A DNA stretch of 64,000 bases from assembly GCA_029959085.1 (NCBI GenBank), contig JARWIR010000002.1:34869733-34933732 (forward strand), given 5' to 3'. Made by a program: the position numbers and the translations under genes. Each line of letters begins with the position of its first letter. Position 1 is the first letter of the stretch. The DNA is from Nemophila menziesii. Its lineage: Eukaryota; Streptophyta; Magnoliopsida; Boraginales; Hydrophyllaceae. Below the pieces are notes generated by a model, which was not told the DNA's origin, did not search any database, and saw only the letters and a list, made by a program, of their open reading frames with translations. This document shows, piece after piece, positions 9,898 to 21,288 of this stretch.

Positions 9898-11103
9898 GGT
9901 GACTTGGCTGACTTTCAGAAATTCTTTAATAGAGTGAAGGGCTTAAGTATTAATATTCCTTTACTAGAGGCTATTCGAGATATTCCTAAGTATACGAAGT
10001 TTTTGAAGAGGGCCCTCACTAATAAAAGGCCTTATTGTGATAATGAGATGATTGGTCTTCCTGAAGAGTGTAGTGTGATTTGTCAAAGTAAATTACCTCC
10101 AAAGTTAGTTGATCCTGGGAGTTTCACGATTCCGATATCCATTGGAGAAGAATGGAAAGGAAAAGCACTATGCGATTTGGGTGCGAGCATCAATTTGATG
10201 CCCAAATCAATCTTTGATAAGTTAAAAATTGGAGAAGCAAGACCTACTTCTATGGTCTTGCAAATGGCGGACATGTCTCTTGCACATCCTGAAGGCCGAA
10301 TTGAAGATGTCCTCGTTAAGGCAGGTACACTTATATTTCCCGTTCATTTCGTAATACTTGAATACGACGCGGATAGAAATGTCCCCATTATTTTGGGTAG
10401 ACCATTTCTAGCCACGGGGCGTACTTTGATTGATGTAGAGAATGGCGAATTAACGATGAGGATACAAGACGAAGAAGTCAAATTCAATGTATTTCGAGCT
10501 ATGAAATTCCCAGATTCTCAGGACGATGGCTTCAGAGTGGATGTAGTTGAGCAGGCATTGCAAGAGGTATTTAATTGCTTAAATTTTGATGATATCTTGC
10601 AGGCCGCTTTGACATTAGATTCACCTGAGATGATGGAAGAGCTTGCTGAAACAGTGGCAGCTCTAAATTCTGAAAATCCAAGGTATAGGCGTCTCGCCTA
10701 TGAACCTATGAGAGAACTGGGGGAGATTATTCCTAAAAAGAAGCCTTCAATTGAATCTCCTTCGGAATTGGAAGAAAAACCATTACCAGCACACTTGAGG
10801 TATGCGTATCTAGGTACTAATGAAACTCTACCTGTTATTGTTTCAGCTAATTTAACAGGCCCTCAAGAAGATAATTTGTTGCGTGTGTTAAGAGCCAACA
10901 AAGAAGCAATAGGTTGGACAATTGCTGACATCAAAGGCATTAGTCCATCCTATTGTCAACACAAAATTATACTTGAAGATGATAACGCACGCTCAGTTGA
11001 AGGTCAAAGAAGATTAATGCCCGTTATGAAGGATGTAGTGAAGAAAGAGGTGATCAAGCTTTTAGATGCGGGGATTATTTATCCCATCTCGAGTAGTGAA
11101 TAG
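9898..11103 (+). pseudogene. Athila pol, protease region
   Basis: This stretch continues gag in the same frame after the TAG at 9,895-9,897. It carries the aspartic protease signature CDLGASINLMP (catalytic Asp codon at 10,174) followed by 'ILGRPFLATGRTLIDVENGEL', the usual second half of the retropepsin fold. The C-terminal part ('GWTIADIKGISPSYCQHKI') is the start of the reverse transcriptase module. The frame stops at a TAG (11,101-11,103) at a position that is normally tryptophan in this family. It is part of a fragmented pol and is not expected to give a full product. Confidence 0.85.
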
Positions 11104-11859
11104 GTGAGTCCGGTTCAGTGTGTGCCAAAGAAAGGAGGAATGACAACAGTTCTTAATGATAAAAATGAAGCGATTCCTTCAAGAACGGTAGTTGGATGGA
11201 GAGTTTGCATGGATTACAGAAAGCTGAACATGACCACCAGAAAAGATCTTTTTCCTTTGCCCTTCATTGATCAAATGTTAGATAAATTAGCTGGAAGAGA
11301 GTACTATTGCTTCTTGGATGGTTATTCTGGGTATAATCAGATTTACGTGGCTCCGGAAGATCAACATAAAACCACATTTACATGCCCCTTTGGTACTTTT
11401 GCATATCGCAGAATGCCATTCGGGTTGTGTAATGCTCCTGCTACCTTTCAAAGATGTATGATGTCTATCTTCTGGGATATGATCGATAACATTCTTGAAG
11501 TGTTTATGGATGATTTCTCTGTATTTGGTGATGATTTTGATAAATGTTTAGATAATTTGGAGAAAGTGTTAATCAGATGCAAAGAAACAGATTTGGTTTT
11601 AAACTGGGAGAAGTGTCATTTCATGGTTCGAGAAGGTATTGTTCTGGGTCACAAGGTTTCAAATGCTGGATTAGAGGTCGATAAAGCGAAGATAGAGGTA
11701 ATTAAAACTCTTCCCCCTCCTGTTTTTGTTAAAGGGGTAAGAAGTTTTCTTTGCCATGCTGGCTTTTATAGGCGATTTATAGCGGCCTTCAAAGCAATCA
11801 AAGAAAAGCTTATTTCTGCTCCTATAGTATTACCTCCAGATTGGAATTTACCGTTTTAG
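11104..11859 (+). pseudogene. Athila pol, reverse transcriptase region
   Basis: The frame is unchanged, 251 codons between TAG stops. It contains the RT blocks 'VCMDYRKLN', 'FLDGYSGYNQI', 'MPFGLCNAPATFQRCM' and the catalytic FMDDFSVFG (Asp-Asp codons 11,509-11,514), then 'GHKVSNAGLEVD' and 'FLCHAGFYRRFI'. These are all standard Ty3/gypsy RT motifs in the right order. The catalytic residues are present; the damage is the two flanking nonsense codons. The 3' TAG (11,857-11,859) lies just before the RNase H 'MCDASD' motif. Confidence 0.88.
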
Positions 11860-12702
11860 GTTATGTGTGATGCGAGTGATTTGTGTATGGGAGCTGTATT
11901 AGGACAAAGAAAAGAGAAAGTTTTTCATTTGATTTATTATGCTAGTAAAACTTTTAATGGTGCTCAAGTTAATTATACAGTTACAGAAAAGGAGTTGCTA
12001 GCGGTTGTGTATTCATTCGATAAATTTCGCTCTTATCTTCTTGGAGCGAAAGTTATTGTTTATACAGATCATTCAGCGATTCGATATCTTATGGAGAAGA
12101 AGGATGCTAAACCGAGGTTAATCAGATGGGTTTTATTGCTTCAAGAGTTTGATTTAGAGATCAAAGACAGAAAAGGGTGTGAGAATCAGGTTGCACATCA
12201 TCTATCGCGGTTAGAAGGTTCAGAGATGAATAGTGGTACTGAAGCAGTTAGAGAAGAATTTCCTGATGAGAGTTTATTCGTTGTTCGTGATTATGAAGCT
12301 CCTTGGTATGCAGATATTGCAAACTTAGTGGTAAGTGGTTCCTTTCCTGAAGGTTCAACTTATCAAGAAAGAAAAAGATTAGCTCATCGTGCAAGACAAT
12401 TCTTTTGGGAGGATCCTTTCCTCTACAAAGTATGTGTTGGTCAAATGGTAAGAAGATGTGTAGCCAAGGAAGAAATTGAGGCGATAATAGCTGGATGTCA
12501 TGATTCACCTTATGGTGGACATTTGAAAGGAGATCGAAATGCTGCTAAGGTATTACAATCTGGTTTCTATTGGCCTTCTATTATAAAAGATTGTCATGAA
12601 TATACTAAAAGATGTGAAAGATGCCAATTTACCGGAAACATATCCAAGAGGGATGAGATGCCATGTAATAATGTGTTAGAAGTTGAAATATTCGATGTTT
12701 AG
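11860..12702 (+). pseudogene. Athila pol, RNase H and integrase zinc-binding region
   Basis: Still in frame with RT. RNase H runs from [14 protein letters not shown] through '[14 protein letters not shown]' and '[11 protein letters not shown]'. The last acidic residue of the fold, normally in 'VADHLSRL', is His here (codon 12,196-12,198), so RNase H is probably inactive as well as fragmented. The integrase HHCC zinc finger follows: His residues in '[10 protein letters not shown]' and Cys residues in 'KRCERCQ' (about 12,490-12,640). The frame ends in a TAG (12,700-12,702) just before the integrase core, again at a usual tryptophan position. Confidence 0.86.
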
Positions 12703-13607
12703 GGTATAGACTTCATGGGTCCTTTTGTTCCTTCAAATGGTAACCTCTACATCTTATTAGCGGTTGATTACGTGTCTAAGTGGGTAGAAGCCGTGGCTTT
12801 ACCAACAAATGATTCACGAGTAGTGATTAAGTTCTTGAAATCGCATATTTTCACTAGACATGGCACTCCAAGGGTAATTATTAGCGATGGAGGTACTCAT
12901 TTCGTTAATAAATATTTGAAGACAGTCTTAGAGAGATATGGAGTGAGACATCGTGTATCTACTGCTTATCATCCACAAGCCAATGGTCAAGCCGAAGTAT
13001 CAAATCGTGAGGTAAAATCTATCTTAGAGAAAACCGTTGGTACTACTAGAAAAGATTGGTCTATGAAATTAGATGATGCACTATGGTCCTATCGTACTGC
13101 TTTCAAAACTCCAGTAGGTGCTTCTCCGTATCGAATGGTATATGGTAAGGCTTGTCACTTACCTCTTGAGCTTCAGATGGGTGCATATTGGGCTATTGTG
13201 AAGTTAAACTTAGATCCTACTCTAGCTGGTCAGAATCGAATGATGAAACTTAATGAGCTTGATGAATTTCGATTACATGCTTATGAAAATGCTAAACTTT
13301 ACAAAGAAAATACCAAGACATGGCATGATAATCGGATTCGAGAGAAGAACTTTGTAGTGGGACAAAGAATGTTGAAATATATTTCAAAATTCAGTAATTA
13401 TCCGGGGAAATTAAGATCGAAGTGGTCAGAACCTTACATCGTGACCAAAGTTACACCTCATGGAGCTATAGAGAAGAGCATCCACTTGAAAACCGTACAT
13501 TCATGGTGAACGGTCATCGCTTAAAGATATATCATGGAGGTGAAGATACCGATCGTGCAAAAGACCCACATCCGGGAGAGGTCATGTACCTCCTCGAAGC
13601 TCCTTAG
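12703..13607 (+). pseudogene. Athila pol, integrase core and C-terminal end
   Basis: The core has the catalytic triad in canonical spacing: Asp in 'AVDYVSKW' (12,766), Asp in 'ISDGGTHF' (12,886) and Glu in 'NGQAEVSNRE' (12,994), with 35 residues between the last two. A frameshift near 13,470-13,490 sends the first frame to a stop at 13,509. The C-terminal end ('FMVNGHRLKIYHGG') continues in the third frame to 13,607. I see no chromodomain, as expected for the Athila/Tat branch. The integrase inserts element DNA into the host genome; this copy cannot be translated whole. Confidence 0.85.
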
Positions 13608-13843
13608 AAGCACGAGGTAACCCGCCGAGTTGAACGACGTTTAACAAAAGCCAATTTCTTGTATATTAGTTTAAGTATTTCAATTTCCGTAGTGTAAATT
13701 AGTTAAGTTTTCGTTGAATTTAGTGTTTATTTTTAAGAAATGAGGAAGGGTGTTTGTTTTTGATGATTTCAGGGGTATAATGGTCTTGAGTTTGGGGTCA
13801 AAACGATGAGAAAAAGAAAAAATTTGGAGTCCACAGCAGGTTT

Positions 13844-14231
13844 GACCGGCTAGCCGGCGAGCTGGCCGGCATACCGGCCAAAAGAGCTGAAGGACCCCAA
13901 CTCTCTGACCACTGCGTCAGCAATGACGCAGCGTCGCTGCGTCACGATTTGCGCAATCGAGATTCCGCCGGCATGCCGGTCAACTGACCGGCTAGCCGGC
14001 CAAAGAGGAGAAAAGTTTCTGGTCCTTGCGTCAGCAACGACGCAAGGTTGCTGCGTCTCGAAATGCGCCATCGACATGCCGGCGAATCCGCCGGCTAGCC
14101 GGCCAAGGAGAACGAAGTCTCTGATCACTGAGTCAGCAATGACGCAAGGCGCTTGCGTCTGAGGTAAAAAAAAAGAAAATCGAGTTTAGTAAATTTTTTC
14201 CGCCGCCCTCGCGACCGGCATGCCGGTGACC
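13844..14231. repeat. GC-rich palindromic tandem repeat in the Athila spacer
   Basis: There are about three imperfect units, starting near 13,844, 13,986 and 14,089. Each opens with the palindrome-like CCGGCTAGCCGGC and carries an inverted pair around GCGTCAGCAATGACGC (13,915, 14,028, 14,130). Further ACCGGCATGCCGGT-type palindromes lie at about 13,970 and 14,212. The base composition is far above the AT-rich surroundings. It separates pol from the extra ORF. Confidence 0.8.
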
Positions 14232-14271
14232 TGTTGCGAGAGGCGGTTTTGAGCTTATTAAACCTAGTTTT

Positions 14272-15677
14272 TTGCCTCTTTTTCCAAGCCAACCTTATAT
14301 TCCGAATCCTTGCCTCCACCTACTCCGAAAATCATCAACAAACAACTATAAAATCATCAAAGAGACTAACAGAACTGCTTCCATGTGTAACTATCGAAGA
14401 AACATACCAAGAAACAAGAACAATGTTGGAGCTAGCCCAGACAAAGCAATTGAGACTCCGGATTCACGATCCAAAAAGACTGAACAAAACCCAATTGCTC
14501 CGAAAAGAAAAGAAAATCCAAGTAAGGCTAATCCGAAAAAGAGTAGGTTAATTGATGAAAGTGATGAAGAAAGTGAGGAAGAAGTTGAAGAAGAGATTGA
14601 GGAAGAAACTGAACAAGAAGTTCCCGAAGAACCGGTGCAACAACAGAAACCTCCGCATAGGAAAGCATGGGCTCAAAAGCCTAAGAGAGTCTTCATTCCG
14701 TGGGATACTCAGGTTCGTGATAGAATTCAAATTTTTTAAGTTTGGTGAGGAGATGAATCTTCCTAAGGGTATTATTACTAGTGCTTATAACGATTATGGT
14801 ATTACCTGTGATAAATTGGGTTGGAAAGAATTGAGAGAAAGGAAGCTTGAGTATATTCCTATCTTGGTGCGAGCTTCTCAAAAGAAGCAGTTGTTATTCG
14901 CAAAAAGGTAGTTCATTTCTCCGTTGAGCTTATTCGTAAATCATTGAAATTACCCGAATGTTCCGGAATATGTCCGTTTCAAGAATCTCTAAAAAACCTT
15001 CTTTTGATTATGAGTCCCTTTGGGGAACAGTACTTGTTGATGGGGTCCGCCCAATTCCCGAAGGAGAGAGATATCCTGGACAAATGTATAGTAGTAATTT
15101 GTTGCCATGTGCTAAGGTATGGTCCCGTTTCATAATCCCTACCTTCTTCGGAAATAAACATATATCAGAAGTGAAGAAGGAGCATCTTTTGTTCATTAAG
15201 TGTATTATCAAGGAGAAACCTATGGATGTTGCTCGTATGATATATGATACCATCATGGAATTTGCTAGAATTCCTACTTCACAACAAAATCTCAAATTTC
15301 CTTGTACCATCACTACTTTGTGCGTAGACGCAAATGTTCCGCGTAAAGACGCAGAGATTGACCATGTTGTAGTTAGTGAAAGCATGGGTATAGCTTTGGT
15401 TCAGAATATTCATGATGAAGTGTTAAGAGCAGTGAGAACTCCTAGAGCTCCTCCAAAGAAGAAGATGCATACCACCAATGAGTTGGAAGCGAAAGTGAAG
15501 GCGTTAGAAGAGAATGAAGTGAAGATGATTGCGTCTTTGGGAAACGTTACAAAAGAGTTAGAACTTCTCCGAAACATGTTAATGGGGGTGAGCAAAATTC
15601 AACACGCCACCTATGGTTTACTTACGCAAGAGAAAGTTCATGGACGCAACACCGATAACCAGCCTCGCGCTGGTTAA
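14272..15677 (+). pseudogene. Athila extra ORF in envelope position, frameshifted
   Basis: The coding sequence must be followed through three frames. 14,272-about 14,735 has a Lys/Pro-rich start and a Glu-rich run 'EESEEEVEEEIEEETE'. About 14,735-14,908 has 'PKGIITSAYNDYGIT'. From 14,908 it passes through another shift near 14,960 into the long piece 14,958-15,677. That piece contains 'NLLPCAKVWSRFIIPT', 'EVKKEHLLFIKCIIKEKPMDV' and 'LKFPCTITTLC', which resemble the 'putative plant transposon protein' domain usual in this ORF of Athila elements. It ends in a probable coiled coil (NELEAKVKALEENEVK...). I see no convincing signal peptide or membrane helix. The role of this ORF is not established in the family, and this copy is broken. 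Confidence 0.7.
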
Positions 15678-17129
15678 GATACTTTTTCTATCCCTTTCGC
15701 GTTTTAGTTAGTTTAGTTTATTTTTATTGCGTTGAGTCTTTTCGAGTCGTGGGGACACGACTCATTTTTGAGTTTGGGGTGGGGTTCGTTGCCTCATCCC
15801 AGTTTTTATGTGTTATATGTTTTATTTGCTTTCAATAAAATAATTTTCGGAGTTGCGTTTGACTATAGAAGATTTTAAATGTCCCTTTAAGCATACTTTT
15901 GATGAATCAATGATAGTAAATAGTGGACTTTAGGGAATAATATAAAACACATTTAGAATTGCATGCGAACATAGGTAGTTGATAGGAAAAATTAATGAAC
16001 AATGCAAATGAAGTAAACTTGTACTTAAGGAATATGTTTGGTGTGTAGAACGTGAAATCCTAATTAGTAGAGAACCCACCTAGATATGAACTAAAGACAA
16101 GCTATGTACTTAGGAAAATGATAGGGGCAGTTCTTTGTTAGCCATTTGTAGCCTTTTAGCTTGCTATCCCTTATTATAATTTTATCCGTCTTAGCCCAAT
16201 TTTGAGACTTAAGCCTTTTCTTTTGTAGCCACGATATAAGCCCATTATCCTTTAGATTATTAGGCATGATCAAACGACCCACACTTGAATCACAACCCTG
16301 AGACTGGTCTCGAGCTTGAGTTTGGGGTGGAGGGTCCACATTTGGGGAAATTACATTGGGAAGGGATTATATGTGTTTGTATTGAGGCACAAAAATAAAA
16401 GATGATATTATTATTTGTAACCCTATGCCGAAATTAAAAAGAAAAAAAATAGAAAAAAAAAAAAGAAACTTATAAGAGACATGACCTTTCACATCAAAAT
16501 GATGGTCATGGGTATCTTGTACAAAAAAAAAATGAAAAAAGAAAATAAAAAGAAAGAATAAAATAAGTCGGCAAAGTGGAATATTTTTGGAAATCATCTT
16601 AGTTTATTTGGGTTGACATTAGGGACGCAACATTAATGCGTCAAATGGGTGAGTGAGAACATTTTTGAGCGTAAACTCAAGCTCGAGGACATTGTTGATG
16701 GTAAGTGAGGAGAGAGCCAAAAGCTCACTACAAATTTACCAAATATATATCCATACCATCCTTAAGCCAATATTAAAACCATAAAGACCTCGTGATTCCT
16801 AAGTGCATAGTGAATTTATGATTTTGTTGATAGGGAATATACTAGGTGGAGCGTTAAAAGCGAGGTAGGATTAATGACCACCATATAGCCATCATACAGA
16901 TATGAGTACAAGTGTAACCTTCAAGCATTGCAACTTTAATTTTATGATTGACATTATTTATGTTCGATTTTGCATGATAATTGTATGTGTATATTAGTTC
17001 CTAGAGTTTTGCTATATGAGATTTATCTTAAGAATTGCTTTAGGTGTATTTGCTAGCTTCTATTTGTTCTTGCGTTTACTCCTACCCCTTGTTTTGTTTT
17101 GTTTTGCTTTGTCGGGACGACAAAGGTTT
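15678..17129 (+). other. Athila 3' noncoding region
   Basis: Nothing coding was seen. It contains extra polypurine-like motifs (GAGTTTGGGGTGG near 15,771 and 16,318) and AT-rich low-complexity stretches (about 16,430-16,570). Confidence 0.7.
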
Positions 17130-17142
17130 GAGTTGGGGGTCT
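17130..17142 (+). promoter_or_regulatory. Polypurine tract
   Basis: GAGTTGGGGGTCT ends exactly where the 3' LTR begins (TGATG at 17,143). This is the position where plus-strand DNA synthesis is primed in LTR retrotransposons. Confidence 0.85.
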
Positions 17143-18709
17143 TGATGTCTCCTTAATTGTTCTTATTTTCGACCCTTAGGAGACATCATTTTTGGTGTTT
17201 ATTTAATCAATTTGATAAACTTTTGGACTAAATATGCAATAATATGATTTTCCTCTTTTATTCCTAGTATTTTTAATTTATTAGGCTTTTGCGCGTAATA
17301 TTGGTATTTTTAGTGTAAAGTTTACAGGGTTTAGATGTTAGCTAGAAGAGGAATCCGAGGAGAAAGTCAAATATCATGATATGGAGTCAAGACTTGAACC
17401 TAAAATCCCGAAGATATTATTTTTAGAGCTGAAAATCTTTTTTCCAGGCCATAGATTGCTGATTTCGAGGTGCTTAAGAGATAATTTAGCCGATGACCTT
17501 TGAAGAGAAAACATTCATTATCGAGTTACGGAACTTTAGCAACTGGAATGAGGTCAATAGAGTCATAACGAAGCGGGAAAAGCCGTTTTAGTGAAGGTGT
17601 ATCAGCAGTTACGAGATTTTGGGCTTAGAATTTGGGCTTGGACATTTGATTAGTGTTTTATTATTAGATCCAAGCCCTAATCCGTTTTTACACTTATAAA
17701 AGGAGCCTTTGACTTCTATTCTCATAACAATTCACATTCTACAAGATTAAACACCAGAGAGAAGCAACAAAAGGAAGAAAGAAGAAGCTGCAAGAGCTGG
17801 AGAGGGTCTATATCTCCGTTCGCAGTCATTCCTATTCCGAAAATTAGGTTCTTTTATCTTTAATTTTGTAAAATAATATGAATTCCCTTTTATTTAATTT
17901 ATTTTTGTTTTCAATAAATATGAGCTAAACACATTTTAGCGCTTGAGAATGCTATATGGGTAATTCCCAAATCTTATTGAATTTCATATGTTGAATTTGG
18001 GTTTCTGTTAAATTAAATTAGATTATGTCTTTTACCCTTTTCGATAAATTGAGAATATTTACTGTTTTTAGCGTCATGAACTAGGCACAGGTGTTAGTAT
18101 CTAGGCTATTCCAATTAGTGGCAATTGGATCATCCTGACGGAGGGTTTAGATACGGAACCATTTATTCAATCTAGGATAGAAGCTATTGATTCTGACGAA
18201 CTTAGCTAATTCTAGGGCCAATGAGGTAATAAAACTTAAACATCCAAAAGTGGATCATATTTACCCTGACGGGACTAGTGACACTCTAGGATCGCATTAT
18301 AGTCCACCCTGACGGGGGTATAAGGAATTTAGAATCCCGACCATCGTAATTGACCAATTTAACCCTTAAACATCATAGGTTATGAAATAGGATTAGGATG
18401 ACCCCTTTCATTCTCAAGTGCTATCTTCTCATACTTGCGTTTTACATCATTTTACTTGCGTCTTAGCTTTTAATTGCATTTTACATTTAGTCTTTTAATA
18501 CTTAGCATTAATACAAATGCCAATCAAACATATTATCTTTATTTGCTTTCATAAGTGCAATCATTCATTAGTGGATAAGCATTGTAGTCATCCATCTCGT
18601 CCTTGGAACGAATCTGTTTTATCAACTATATTACTTGGGACAACCGTACACTTGCGGTTGTTGTTCGATTATTCATTGCATTATTTTTAGAACACACAAA
18701 GGACCACCA
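17143..18709 (+). repeat. Athila 3' LTR
   Basis: 1,567 bp, a close copy of 6,358-7,923. It ends GGACCACCA, followed by the second GTCAT at 18,710-18,714. Small open frames that span its right edge are chance. Confidence 0.95.
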
Positions 18710-21288
18710 GTCATGTATGCTTCGAGTTCGTCGCAATTATGCAAAATATACCAACTTATGTGCTCCTTCTCCTTATATGGTAAAGTAACATACTCTATCT
18801 TGCCAACTGGAGTGCACTGGGAATTGAAAACGGATAGCTCTTTTGGGACCGGCGGTGCATTGTTGTATCTGCCTGGATCGTTGAACCTTGTTTTTTCTTC
18901 ACCAAGATATCTTGATATGAAATTCAACGTCTCTTCCGCAACGTAGCCCTCGGCTATTGAACCCTCAGGTCTAGCCGGATTTCGAATATACTCTTTCAAC
19001 TTTTTCAAATACCTTTCAAATGGGTACATCCACCGCATTTGGACCGGCCCCCTAGCAATGCTTCATCGTATAAGTGTATCACCAAGTGGATCATGATATC
19101 AAAAAACAAGGGAGGCAAAATCATTTCCAGCCTACACATAACTTCAACCACTTTCTTCTTTCCCGATTCTAACTCTTTCCTGCTTAGATTTCTATTGCAA
19201 ACGACTCTAAACACATTCGCTAACCCAATAAACACATCACTAATCGCTTTGTCTTCAATAAGCCCGGGGAGACTAGCCACGAAAAGATATTGCATCATCA
19301 CGTGACAGTCGTGAGATTTCATGCCGATAATCTTTTCCGTATCACTTTGAACATTGTTTCACATACTAGATGCGAAACCGTCGGGAAACTTCTGTGCCTT
19401 CAGCCAATCAAGAAATATAGTCCGCTTTTCCGGTGTTAAAGTGTACTTTCCCCGTTTCAATATTTTTTTACCATTTCTCTCAGTCAACCACAATTCTTTT
19501 CTAATCTTCAATTTCTCAAGATCCATTCTTGCTTTCACGTTATCTTTGTTAACTTTCCCATCAAGACCTATAACTGTACCGAGAAGAGCATCACACACGT
19601 TTTTCTCGCAATGCATAACGTCAATGTTATGTTTCAACAAGTTTTCGGACCAATAAGGTAAACGATAGAAAATACTCTTTTTCTTCCAATTGAATCGCCG
19701 ATTAACATCTTGCTTCACGATCTTTCCCCCAAAATCCTTGTGTTTACCGGGAAACACAATGGGAAGCCCAGCTAACTGTGTCTGAATATTTGCAGGACTA
19801 TATTTCTTCGGTGGGCCCCTATAACTATATTTCTTCGGTGGGCCCCTATAATCGGATTTCTTACTGTACAAAACATTTTCGATTCTAAATCGATGTCCGG
19901 TAGGTAACTAACGTCTATGGTCAAAGTAAACAATCCCTTTCGTCACACTAATGACGGAGTATGGTCCATGCATTCGGGACAAGCTTTGTAACCTTGACCC
20001 GACCATCCCGAAGTGTATGACCTAGCGGGGAAATCATTAGTGGTAGACAACAAACAAACCTTCATCGTAAACTCTTCTTTCTTGTGGGCATCATACGTAA
20101 CGATTCCTTTATCCCACAACTCTTCCAACTCATCTATAACAGGAAGAAGAAAGACATCCATGTCCTTACCGGGTGAACGGGGTCCCGGAATCAACAAACA
20201 AAGCTGGAATGTGTTTTCCTTCATGCATACCCACGGTGGCAAGTTATAAACGGTTAATATGACTGGCCACATACTTTACGAGTTGTTCTGCATAGAGAAA
20301 GGACAAAACCCGTTGATTCCGAGACCCAGATATACGTTACGAGGTTCGCTAGCAAACTCAGGGCGTAGCGCTGCAAATCTCTTCCAACTATCACCATCAA
20401 CCGAATGACGCAACACATCCGGATCGGCACTGTTACCGGTATGGTGCCACATCATGTCTTCAGCGGTGTGCTTTGAAGCGTATTGTCGCTGTAATCTAGG
20501 AGCAATCGGAAAGTATCGAAGCTTCTTATGCGGTACTTTGGTACCCTGATTTGGGTCCCATCTAGACTCGCTACAAACTGGACACTTATCGAGGTCTTTG
20601 TTTTCTTTGTAATAAATAACACAATCGTTCAAACAAACGGCGATGGTAATATACCCCATACCCAAACTTTTCAACTTCTTGTTGCATGCTTCAGAAGAAT
20701 CGGGCAAATTGTAAGGTTTAGGCAAAATACGACCCAACAACTCCAAAGCTCGGTGAATGAGGTTTTAGTCCATTTGTTCTTTACTTTTACGTGCATTAGC
20801 TTGGCAATGAAATTCAACGAACTCATCGATTTACAACTAAGAAATAATTCTGTCTCCAATTCTTCGAACAATGTGTCAAAACTGCTTCGACTTGGAATAT
20901 GTGCATCTCTCATCTCAGTGTCTCCCGGATGTCCACCAACATCGTAACTCTGTCTCACATCGTCATAAACGTGCTGAATTTCATTTACTATAATTGGATC
21001 TTTACTTGCAGGGGGTGTATGTGTTTGTATCTCCTCCTCACCGTGTTTTGTCCAAACCTTATAATCATGGTTAAATCCCTCTCTTAGAAGGTGGGTCATA
21101 ACAACTTCAGTTTTTAATCGACAAAAATTATTACACTTCTTACACGGGCAAGACAAGTAACCGGTATAACCTCTACTTTTCTTAGCAAAATCGATAAATT
21201 TATAAACCCCAAAAATATATTCACCATCTAACACATTCATCAATTCGATCCAACTCTTATCGATACTCATGTCCGAACTCGATGCCAT
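18710..21288 (-). pseudogene. CACTA transposase gene (TNP2 type), 5' part
   Basis: It starts MASSSDMSIDKSWI at 21,288. The N-terminal transposase-associated zinc-binding domain shows 'YLSCPCKKCNN'. The TNP2 core follows: 'CLNDCVIYYKEN', 'CPVCSESRW', 'WPVILTVYNLPPWVCMKE', 'LLIPGPRSPGKD', 'YKACPECMDHTPS', 'LPYWSENLLKHNIDVMHCEKN'. Then comes DUF4218: 'MKSHDCHVMMQYL' and 'MYPFERY'. The protein would cut and rejoin the element's ends in the nucleus. It is broken by frameshifts near 20,745, 19,950 and 19,045, and by in-frame stops near 20,277 (TAA), 19,907 (TAG) and 19,359 (TGA). The exon ends at the Athila insertion (18,710-18,714 = last five bases of the exon). The right-end subterminal block upstream is the likely promoter. 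Confidence 0.88.
19799..19855 (-). repeat. 27-bp direct duplication inside the TNP2 core
   Basis: The minus strand encodes YRGPPKKYS twice in tandem, from two identical 27-base units on the DNA. The repeat keeps the frame, adding nine residues that are not expected in the family. Confidence 0.85.

Larger units (their letters stand above)
6358..18709 (+). mobile_element. Athila-type Ty3/gypsy LTR retrotransposon, 12.35 kb, non-coding-competent
   Basis: Two LTRs of 1,566 and 1,567 bp begin TGATGTCTCC and end GGACCACCA, bounded by GTCAT duplications. Internally the order is primer site, gag, protease, reverse transcriptase, RNase H, integrase, a GC-rich spacer, an extra ORF in the envelope position and a polypurine tract. 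RT before integrase gives Ty3/gypsy; the tRNA-Asp-like primer site, the long internal region and the extra 3' ORF give the Athila group. It lies in the opposite orientation to the CACTA genes. The LTRs differ at roughly 50 positions by my count (about 3%), so the insertion is neither brand new nor ancient. Stops and frameshifts make it unable to supply its own pol. Confidence 0.95.

Noticed and set aside
14234..14911. Overlapping frames of 105 and 119 codons near the start of the extra ORF
   Set aside because: Frame shadows of the frameshifted ORF; only the part after about 14,735 in the second frame looks real.
18603..18946. Two + strand frames of 61 and 103 codons crossing the 3' LTR edge
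   Set aside because: They join LTR sequence to the antisense of the transposase gene.
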